DNA of 14,364 nt. It comes from Candidatus Hydrogenedentota bacterium (GTDB lineage: Bacteria > Hydrogenedentota > Hydrogenedentia > Hydrogenedentales > SLHB01). The notes below the pieces were generated by a model. The model searched no databases. It had not been told where the DNA came from and saw only the letters and a list, made by a program, of their open reading frames with translations. A program made the translations under genes and the position numbers. The stretch is taken from contig SLHB01000488.1 in the NCBI GenBank assembly GCA_007136375.1, positions 1 to 14,364 of the forward strand. The letters run 5' to 3'. Each line of letters begins with the position of its first letter. Positions within the stretch are counted from its first letter, which is position 1. This document shows positions 9,270 through 14,364 of this stretch, one piece after another.

Positions 9270-10166
9270 TCAACCGTCCTGGCGGACAAGGGCGTGGCGG
9301 AGCGCGTCTTCAAGTTGGGGAAAGCGGAAGCCATAGCCAGCGGCCATCAGGCGGGCGGGCATCACGCGGAGACTGGGGAACAGCAGATTGTCGCTCATTT
9401 CACCTAAGAGAAGGCGGGCGGCGAGGCGGGGCACGGGAAACACGGCAGGCCGGTTGAGGACGCGCGCGAGCGTCTTGGTGAATTTGAGATTGGTGACGGG
9501 ATTGGGCGTCGTGAGGTTGATGGGACCGGCAAGCCCGGTGTTCTCCAAGGCGAACAGAATGGCCCTGACGGCGTCTTCGATGGCGATCCAACTCACGTAT
9601 TGCCGGCCGTTTCCGAAGGGGCCGCCCAGACCGAATTTGAAGGGGGGCAGCATGGCGGCTAGCGCGCCGCCCTCGGGGCTAAGGACCATGCCGATGCGAG
9701 GGTGGACCGTGCGGACGCCGGCTTCGCGCGCGGGGTCCGCCGCGGCTTCCCAAGCTTGGCACAGGTCAGGAAGGAACCCCGCGCCAGGCGGGCTGTCCTC
9801 ACGGAGACAATCCGCGCCTTGATCCCCATAGTAATTGACGCCAGAGACAGAAACGAGGACTTTTGGCTTCGTGGAGAGACCGGCGAGGGCCGACGCGAGG
9901 AGGCGGGTCCCGTCCACGCGGCTGTTCCAGATGCGCCGCTTCTTGGAAGCGGTCCACCGTCCCGTGAGGGACTCTCCGGCGAGGTGGATTACGGCGTCGA
10001 CGCCCTCCAGCGCGGCCGCGTCAATGGTTCCCGCCGCCGGATCCCAAGTGGGCCCGTTTCGGGCGTTCCCCCGGCGAAGCGGCGTTACCGTGTGGTCTTG
10101 TCCGGTCAGCGCGGTTTCGAGCGCGCTCCCTAGCAGGCCCGACGCTCCCGTTACCAATACGTGCAT
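9270..10166 (-). CDS. TIGR01777-family epimerase-like SDR protein
   Basis: The protein has 298 residues, the usual size. ATG 10166 (MHVLVTGASGLLG) is preferred; the in-frame TTG at 10175 lies only 1-2 nt after the GGGAGAG Shine-Dalgarno, which suits the ATG better. The NAD(P)-binding GASGLLG loop is at residues 7-13, HLAGE at 61-65, and the TIGR01777-style Ser-rich strand with YYG at 112-114. 'HPRIGMVL' follows near residue 155, and the C-terminal end ('GEMSDNLLFPSLRVMP...') matches the DUF1731 domain of this family (YfcH/SDR39U1 relatives). Members are extended, atypical SDRs and are mostly of unknown substrate. It is likely cytoplasmic. It lies 110 bp downstream of the DASS symporter stop, past a strong hairpin, and 90 bp upstream of the secreted-protein gene, with which it may be cotranscribed. 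Confidence 0.92.
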   Translation of the reverse strand: MHVLVTGASGLLGSALETALTGQDHTVTPLRRGNARNGPTWDPAAGTIDAAALEGVDAVIHLAGESLTGRWTASKKRRIWNSRVDGTRLLASALAGLSTKPKVLVSVSGVNYYGDQGADCLREDSPPGAGFLPDLCQAWEAAADPAREAGVRTVHPRIGMVLSPEGGALAAMLPPFKFGLGGPFGNGRQYVSWIAIEDAVRAILFALENTGLAGPINLTTPNPVTNLKFTKTLARVLNRPAVFPVPRLAARLLLGEMSDNLLFPSLRVMPARLMAAGYGFRFPQLEDALRHALVRQDG

Positions 10167-10208
10167 GATGGCCAAACTCTCCCGCTACGTTCCGTTTTCC
10201 GCAGCTCC

Positions 10209-10217
10209 ACTATAGCA
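10209..10217 (-). promoter_or_regulatory. Possible extended -10 promoter for the SDR gene
   Basis: On the - strand the sequence reads TGC-TATAGT, an extended -10 (TGn plus a 5/6 match to TATAAT). It sits at the downstream foot of the symporter terminator hairpin, about 43 bp before the ATG at 10166. I see no good -35; extended -10 promoters can work without one. Such a promoter would let the SDR gene be read independently of the symporter. Confidence 0.3.
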
Positions 10218-10262
10218 GAAACGCCGGGAACCTGCCCAGTGGGCGCTCCCGGCGTTTCTGCT
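10214..10262 (-). terminator. Strong hairpin after the DASS symporter gene
   Basis: GCAGAAACGCCGGGA (10215-10229) pairs perfectly with TCCCGGCGTTTCTGC (10247-10261): 15 bp, or 16 with A10214-T10262. The loop contains a second small stem GCCC/GGGC (10234-10237 with 10241-10244). It begins 14 bp after the symporter stop, the right place for its terminator. No long T-run follows on the - strand (TATAGTGG), so it may act with Rho or chiefly protect the 3' end. Confidence 0.6.
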
Positions 10263-10276
10263 TAGGTTCGGGCGTT

Positions 10277-11704
10277 CTAAAAGAGGCCCAGGATGAACTC
10301 CACGACCCCTGGGCCGGTTAGTACGATGATTACCGTAGCCACGCAGCTTGTGAGCCCGCCCACCAGCATGATGTTGCGGCTGGAGATCATGCCGCTGCCG
10401 TAGGCGATGACGTTAGGCGGCGTGCTGATCGGCAGCCCCATGGCGTAGCTGGAGGAGATGGCGATCATGATGGCGAGGACCTGCACGAACTGGGCGTCCT
10501 CGAAGCCCGCGGCGATGGCCATGCCGAGGGGCAACATGATGTTGGCCGTGACCGTGTTGCTGATGATGGTGGACAGGAACACGGTTATCACGCACGACAC
10601 GGCGATCAGGGCGAAGGGCGTGAGGTCGCCGAAGGCGAAGCTTTCCATGATCCACTCGTCGAGGCCGGTGGCGGTGATGCCCGCTCCCAGCGAGATGCCG
10701 CCCGCCATGAGAATGAGCACATCCCACTCAAGGCGGTTAAAGTCGTGGCGTCCGATGATGCGCGCCACCGTGAAGGCGGCCGCGGGCACCATGGCGACCA
10801 CGGCGTTGGGCACGCCGTGGAAGGGGGTGGTCAACCACAGGCCCACGGTGACCAAGAACGTCAGAAAGACCAAGACCGCGTTGAAGGAGATCCGAAAGTC
10901 TTGGGGAATGTGCAAATCCAATGTCTTGGTCGCGGGCCGGAATATCACCAGAAGGGCCAGCCACATGACGGCCAAGGTGCCCAGGAGCAACGGCACCGCG
11001 AAGGCCATCCACTCCATGAAGTTAAGTTCCAGACCCCGTTCGGTTAGTTGGGCCAAGGCGATGGCGTTGGGCGGCGTGCCAATGGGCGTGCCGATCCCGC
11101 CAATGTTGGCGGCGAAGGGGACGCCCAGAATCAACCCCGTGCGAAAGCGGTCCGTCGCCGCGATCTGAGCGGCCAAAGGGGCGACCAGGACGACCATCAT
11201 GGCGGTGGTCGCCGTGTTGCTCATCCACATGCTGAAGACGGCGGTAATGAGCATGATGCCGGCGAGGATGCCATAGGGCGTCTTGCCGAAGGGCCGCAAC
11301 AAGAGCGACGCCATCTGCACGTCCAACCCCTCTTTCTGGACGCCCTTGGCCAGGATGAAGCCGCCAAGGAACAAGAATATGATGGGGTTGCTGAGCGCGG
11401 CGAATACGTCCGTGTACTCCATATCGATGCCGAGATCTGGTACGGCGATGAGCCACACCTGGGTCACGATGACAAGCAGGCTTGTGGCGAATAGCGGGAC
11501 GGCCTCGGTCACCCACAGCACGAGCGCCATGACGAATATGGCTGCCATGCGGCGTTGAGGCTCGTTCATCATGTCTGCCTGCACGAGGTAGATGTAGGCC
11601 GCCACGCCGGCGCCCACCGCAAGGGCGAGCAGGGTGACATTCAGCCAAAGGGGGCGCGCCGTGGATTGGGCCGGCGCCTCCTCGGTTTGGGTCGGTTTAG
11701 TCAC
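10277..11704 (-). CDS. DASS/SLC13 family sodium-coupled anion (dicarboxylate-type) symporter
   Basis: The protein has 475 residues. GTG 11704 is the start: a GGGA Shine-Dalgarno stands just upstream, and the next Met (residue 45) is past the first helix. The family couples Na+ inflow to uptake of di/tricarboxylates or sulfate across the inner membrane. Both inverted-repeat signatures are present: SNT at 162-164 with GTPPN at 209-213, and SNT at 382-384 with STPPN at 427-431. In structures of this family (VcINDY) these form the sodium and substrate sites. About eleven hydrophobic segments are visible, and the N-terminal 19 residues are polar and cytosolic. Succinate-type and sulfate-type members cannot be separated by eye. 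A candidate promoter lies upstream (11797-11824) and a strong hairpin follows the stop, so it may be its own transcription unit. Confidence 0.94.
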   Translation of the reverse strand: MTKPTQTEEAPAQSTARPLWLNVTLLALAVGAGVAAYIYLVQADMMNEPQRRMAAIFVMALVLWVTEAVPLFATSLLVIVTQVWLIAVPDLGIDMEYTDVFAALSNPIIFLFLGGFILAKGVQKEGLDVQMASLLLRPFGKTPYGILAGIMLITAVFSMWMSNTATTAMMVVLVAPLAAQIAATDRFRTGLILGVPFAANIGGIGTPIGTPPNAIALAQLTERGLELNFMEWMAFAVPLLLGTLAVMWLALLVIFRPATKTLDLHIPQDFRISFNAVLVFLTFLVTVGLWLTTPFHGVPNAVVAMVPAAAFTVARIIGRHDFNRLEWDVLILMAGGISLGAGITATGLDEWIMESFAFGDLTPFALIAVSCVITVFLSTIISNTVTANIMLPLGMAIAAGFEDAQFVQVLAIMIAISSSYAMGLPISTPPNVIAYGSGMISSRNIMLVGGLTSCVATVIIVLTGPGVVEFILGLF

Positions 11705-11796
11705 GTAATTCCCTTTCTATATATGCTGCAATGGGTGGTATTGAAGGTTTCGTTGCAGGGCAAGCCGCAGCCCCCCCGGCCGCGGATGGGACCGGT

Positions 11797-11824
11797 ATAA
11801 TAACACGCCGGTGCGGCAATGCAA
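11797..11824 (-). promoter_or_regulatory. Sigma-70-like promoter of the DASS symporter gene
   Basis: On the - strand, TTGCAT (11824-11819) and TATTAT (11802-11797) are separated by 16 bp, matching 4/6 and 5/6 of the consensus boxes. Transcription would begin near 11790 and give a leader of about 86 nt. The leader contains a 6-bp inverted repeat, CTGCAA/TTGCAG (11726-11731 and 11753-11758), with a 21-nt loop. The site lies directly after the terminator candidate of the upstream gene. Confidence 0.45.
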
Positions 11825-11851
11825 AAGTAATAAAATCGACACCCTAGTGTC
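11825..11851 (-). terminator. Terminator candidate of the lipoprotein gene
   Basis: On the - strand, GACAC-TAGG-GTGTC (11851-11838) forms a 5-bp stem with a 4-nt loop, 5 nt after the stop at 11857. It is followed by the T-rich run GATTTTATTACTT (11837-11825). The stem is short, but the order stop, hairpin, T-run and then a new promoter is what a transcription boundary looks like. Confidence 0.45.
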
Positions 11852-11856
11852 CGCGC

Positions 11857-12681
11857 CTAGCCTGTCCGCTCCAGCCCGGTTCCGTCGGGCCTGACGCGCC
11901 AAGAAGCCGTCTCCCGCTCTTCGACGGGGCGGTGGTCCGGGGACCGTTTATTCGTGGTAAATTCGAGCCAATCGCCATCGTTTTCCCAGGAAACATCCCG
12001 GAAATGGGGAAGAAATTCGCTGGGATCTGGGCCGCCCAAGCCCGTTTCTCCCTCGCCGCGCTCTTCCTCAAGGGCCCGCCCGATATCCGCGCCATTTAGG
12101 ACGAACGCTCTTGTCATTTCGTCCGTGTCGTCAACGCGGAGATACTCGCCCGCCGCGCGGGCCGTGCCGGCGGCATAGGCGACAAAGCCGCCCCGAGGCG
12201 CCCAGCGCATCTCCGCAATGTCGCCATAAATGGGTTCGGGAACGACGGCGATATCCATGGTTTCGGCGTCAAGCACATGAACCAGGGACGCGGTCGTTGC
12301 GACAGCGTAGGCCGAGACGGGAAAGGCCACCCTGCGTCCGGCCGGGTCCAGCGCCGCGGTGGCGATCCAACTAAATTCGTCGGGCCCCTGAGTGAACTCT
12401 CCAATGCGCACCGGCTCGCCGAGGGCGTCGTCAAGGCGCTCCCGGGCCCAGTTTCGCCAGTCCTCAAGCGTCAACGTTCGGGGGGCGGCGCCAGGGTCAT
12501 GGGGCGTCAGGATCAATTCGCCGCCATCTTCCGCGGCGGACGCATCGGCCAGAGTAGGGCTGTCGGCGCTGGCGCCGCAGGCCGCGGCGCCGGTGAAGAC
12601 GCAGACCGCCGTAAGAGTGACAAACATCCAACTCAACCGCCCGCCCCGCCGATTTAGATGTACGCGTGTGTCTTTTGACAT
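11857..12681 (-). CDS. Putative lipoprotein with TolB/PD40-like beta-propeller blades
   Basis: The protein has 274 residues. ATG 12681 has AAAGGA about 10 nt upstream. The N-terminus (RRGGRLSWMFVTLTAVCVFTGAAAC) is a signal peptide ending in a lipobox-like AAAC with Cys35, so it is probably lipid-anchored; the box is imperfect because position -3 is Ala. Residues about 40-105 are low in hydrophobics. Three stretches then look like PD40/TolB blades: 'DPAGRRVAFPVSAY...VHVLDAETMD', 'MRWAPRGGFVAYAAGTA', and 'VSWENDGDWLEFTT', ending in 'WRVRPDGTGLERTG'. A complete propeller needs more blades, so it may be a partial fold, or it may work with a partner. I do not recognise a named family. It is divergent from the MFS transporter gene and has its own promoter candidate (12744-12772) and terminator candidate. 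Confidence 0.8.
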   Translation of the reverse strand: MSKDTRVHLNRRGGRLSWMFVTLTAVCVFTGAAACGASADSPTLADASAAEDGGELILTPHDPGAAPRTLTLEDWRNWARERLDDALGEPVRIGEFTQGPDEFSWIATAALDPAGRRVAFPVSAYAVATTASLVHVLDAETMDIAVVPEPIYGDIAEMRWAPRGGFVAYAAGTARAAGEYLRVDDTDEMTRAFVLNGADIGRALEEERGEGETGLGGPDPSEFLPHFRDVSWENDGDWLEFTTNKRSPDHRPVEERETASWRVRPDGTGLERTG

Positions 12682-12743
12682 GGATAACGGATCCTTTCTT
12701 GTCGCCGCCGTTTCGCTTCCACGGTGGGAACCGCCGCGCGCCC

Positions 12744-12772
12744 ATTGTCCTGCCGTGGGGTGATGATTTCAA
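12744..12772 (-). promoter_or_regulatory. Sigma-70-like promoter of the lipoprotein gene
   Basis: On the - strand, TTGAAA (12772-12767) and GACAAT (12749-12744) are exactly 17 bp apart, matching 5/6 and 4/6 of the consensus boxes. Transcription would begin near 12737, giving a leader of about 55 nt before the ATG at 12681. It lies in the 238-bp gap between divergent genes. I found no equally good promoter facing the MFS gene in that gap. Confidence 0.4.
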
Positions 12773-12919
12773 CCGCGCGAGCCGGTAGCAAGAGAGTGGA
12801 TCCGGGAATAGGCGGTCATGCAGACTAATGCGGCGCCCGCCGGGCGATGCTGACGGAGGACGGGGAGGAGTGACAAGGCGGAGGAAGATGGATGGCGATT
12901 GGCGCTCATGGAGGTCCCC

Positions 12920-14299
12920 ATGGGGTCTGACGGGCGGTTGAAACGAACGGCGCGCCACGTGTACGAGGACCGGGGCTTCTGGGCCTTAATCGTCACCCAG
13001 TTCCAAGGGGCCTTCAACGACAACTGCTACCGTATGTTGATCGTCCTCTTCCTGCCCCTTCTGCTGTACCCAGAATTCCCCACGACGGAGATAGCCTTTC
13101 TCCTCTTCAACATTGGCTACCTTTTGTTTCCGGGTCTCTTGGGAGCCTTGTCGGACCGGTACAGCAAGCAGGCCATCACCGTCGTGACCAAGTACCTAGA
13201 ACTGGGCATCATGGCGGCCGCCCTTGTGGCGTTTTGGTTCGCCAACCCCTGGTTCATGCTCATTTTGCTCTTTCTCATGGGCGTGCAAAGCGCCTTTTTC
13301 AGCCCTTCCAAGTACGGCATCCTTCCCGAGATTCTGCCGCCCGGCCGCCTGCCATGGGGCAACGGCTACATGCAGATGGGCACGTTCGCGGCCATCATCC
13401 TGGGCCAAGCCCTAGCGGGCTTGATGTACGACCATTTTCAGCACAACATCTCCATAGCTGGGCTGTTCCTGCTGGGTTTCACCCTGATAGGCCTTGTATC
13501 GGCCCATTTCGTGACGAGGCCCGCGCCCGCGGAACCCACCCGGCCCATTCCCATCAATCCCTGGAAGGGGCTCTTCCATTACCTCGGCCAATTCTACGCG
13601 GACCGCTGGTTGTTCTTGACGCTCATGGGGGTCACGTACTTCTGGTTCGTTGGCGCGCTGGTCATGCAGAACATCATCGAATACGGCCAGCTTACCCTGC
13701 GCACGAGCCTCAGTCTGGGTTTCATGCGCTTGGAAACGGGCGCGCTCATCGGCCTGCTGTCCGCCACGCTGTCCCTGGGCATAGGCGTGGGGAGCGTCGC
13801 CGCGGGCTACCTGTCCCGGGGCCGCATTGAGCCGGGGCTCGCGCCCCTTGGCGCCGTGGGATTGGTTATCTTCAGCGTGCTCCTCGCGCTGACCCGCTTC
13901 AACATCGTGATTTTCGTCATCGTTCATGGGCTGGCCGGGCCTCAGTGGGCCTTTCCCGTGGTCTACGCCACGCAGCTCGTCCTCATGCTTGGCCTGGGCG
14001 CCTCGGCGGGATTGTTCGTGGTGCCGTTGTCGGCCATGTTGCAGCACCGCTGTCCCAAGAACGCCAAGGGGGGCATGATTGCGAGCCTGAACTTCGTGAC
14101 CTTCTCGGGAATGACTGTCGCGGCCTTGTGTTTCTTGGCGTTGCACACCTTTTTGGGCGTGAGTCCGTACGGGGTCTTCTTAATCGCGGGCATTATGACC
14201 CTTTTTGTCAGCTTAGTGTTTTGGTACACTGCTCCCGTGTTCATGCTGCGGTTCTTAGCCTGGTCTAGAACCCGGCTGTCGCCGCGGCGCGCGCGGTAG
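12920..14299 (+). CDS. MFS transporter, LplT/Aas-like (lysophospholipid transporter type)
   Basis: The protein has 459 residues. ATG 12920 has a strong GGAGG (12910-12914) 5 nt ahead; upstream in-frame TTG 12899 and ATG 12908 lack such a site, the latter overlapping the Shine-Dalgarno. Eleven to twelve hydrophobic helices are visible. FQGAFNDN at residues 28-35 in helix 1, the MFS motif-A-like LLGALSDRYSKQ at 73-84, and SPSKYGILPEILP at 128-140 followed by 'GNGYMQMGTFAAIILG' are characteristic of LplT and the N-terminal transporter half of Aas-type fusions. These move lysophospholipids across the inner membrane for reacylation. There is an unusually long hydrophilic linker near residues 200-220 (TRPAPAEPTRPIPINPWKG), as expected between the two six-helix halves. 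The acyltransferase and acyl-ACP ligase parts of full Aas proteins are not in this protein; they could be encoded next to it beyond the window. The substrate assignment is inference from family. Confidence 0.88.
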   Translation: MGSDGRLKRTARHVYEDRGFWALIVTQFQGAFNDNCYRMLIVLFLPLLLYPEFPTTEIAFLLFNIGYLLFPGLLGALSDRYSKQAITVVTKYLELGIMAAALVAFWFANPWFMLILLFLMGVQSAFFSPSKYGILPEILPPGRLPWGNGYMQMGTFAAIILGQALAGLMYDHFQHNISIAGLFLLGFTLIGLVSAHFVTRPAPAEPTRPIPINPWKGLFHYLGQFYADRWLFLTLMGVTYFWFVGALVMQNIIEYGQLTLRTSLSLGFMRLETGALIGLLSATLSLGIGVGSVAAGYLSRGRIEPGLAPLGAVGLVIFSVLLALTRFNIVIFVIVHGLAGPQWAFPVVYATQLVLMLGLGASAGLFVVPLSAMLQHRCPKNAKGGMIASLNFVTFSGMTVAALCFLALHTFLGVSPYGVFLIAGIMTLFVSLVFWYTAPVFMLRFLAWSRTRLSPRRAR

Positions 14300-14333
14300 C
14301 GCCAATAGGAGGGGCGGCGTTGTCCCCTGGCGC
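14299..14333 (+). other. Hairpin overlapping the MFS stop codon
   Basis: GCGCCA (14299-14304) can pair with TGGCGC (14328-14333), and AGGGG (14310-14314) with CCCCT (14324-14328), sharing T14328. There is no T-run, so a terminator is unlikely. The fold would hide the AGGAGG Shine-Dalgarno-like sequence at 14307-14312 and could influence translation of a following gene. Confidence 0.25.
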
Positions 14334-14364
14334 TGGGCCGCGCGGCCAGGAAGGCCAAGATCTC
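14320..14364 (+). CDS. Possible start of a downstream gene, cut by the window edge
   Basis: AGGAGG (14307-14312) stands 7 nt before TTG 14320, and the frame stays open to the last base (15 codons, Pro/Gly-rich). The Shine-Dalgarno spacing is ideal, but the peptide is too short to recognise, and a GC-rich sequence often lacks stops by chance. If real, a PlsC-type acyltransferase or acyl-ACP ligase would be a natural neighbour for an LplT-like transporter; that is only a guess. Confidence 0.22.
   Translation, partial: MSPGAGPRGQEGQDL

Noticed and set aside
11796..11801. A perfect TATAAT on the + strand
   Set aside because: No -35 exists 16-18 bp upstream (the region is a C-run) and no + strand gene follows; the same bases fit better as part of the - strand promoter of the symporter gene.
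12675..12680. TTGACA on the + strand at the lipoprotein start codon
   Set aside because: A perfect -35 hexamer, but no -10-like sequence lies 16-18 bp downstream, and the MFS start is about 240 bp away.

Overview
This is a GC-rich, gene-dense bacterial window with ten recognisable protein genes, one of them cut by the left edge, and possibly the first codons of an eleventh at the right edge. I see no RNA genes, CRISPR array, insertion sequence or other mobile element. A type-I sulfatase, a large secreted protein of unknown function and divergent carbohydrate-enzyme paralogues suggest an environmental heterotroph of the Planctomycetota/PVC or Hydrogenedentota kind. That placement is inference from gene content; no phylogenetic marker is present.

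Left part, + strand (1-6637). The C-terminal half of a sulfatase (1-780) is followed by a non-coding gap of about 300 bp that holds a strong hairpin with T-tracts. Next comes a tight three-gene unit: an AGE-family (N-acylglucosamine/cellobiose 2-epimerase-like) (alpha/alpha)6-barrel protein with an extra N-terminal beta domain (1080-2882), a DJ-1/PfpI protein with its nucleophile cysteine (2954-3577), and a GlgX/isoamylase-type glycogen debranching enzyme (3611-5758). The order and short spacing suggest joint expression and a role in alpha-glucan or free-sugar turnover, with the DJ-1 protein perhaps dealing with reactive carbonyl or glycation products. Past a GC hairpin lies an eight-helix membrane protein with a ZIP-like layout but without the usual metal motifs (5870-6637).

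Middle part, - strand (6666-12681, read right to left). The genes are a putative lipoprotein with TolB/PD40-like blades (12681-11857), a DASS/SLC13 sodium-coupled anion symporter with both SNT and both TPPN motifs (11704-10277), a TIGR01777-type SDR epimerase-like protein (10166-9270), and an 837-residue secreted protein (9179-6666) that I cannot name and that contains a diverged internal duplication of about 230 residues. The gaps between them hold plausible terminators and promoters, so at least the lipoprotein, the symporter and the SDR/secreted pair look like separate units.

Right part, + strand (12920-14299). Divergent from the lipoprotein gene is an MFS transporter of the LplT/Aas-like lysophospholipid-transporter type. 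An ideally spaced Shine-Dalgarno followed by a TTG at the right edge may begin the next gene.

I find no convincing defence or other new multi-gene system. The most unusual items are the secreted duplicated-module protein, the AGE/DJ-1/GlgX unit with its altered AGE active-site motifs, and the structured leader upstream of that unit.
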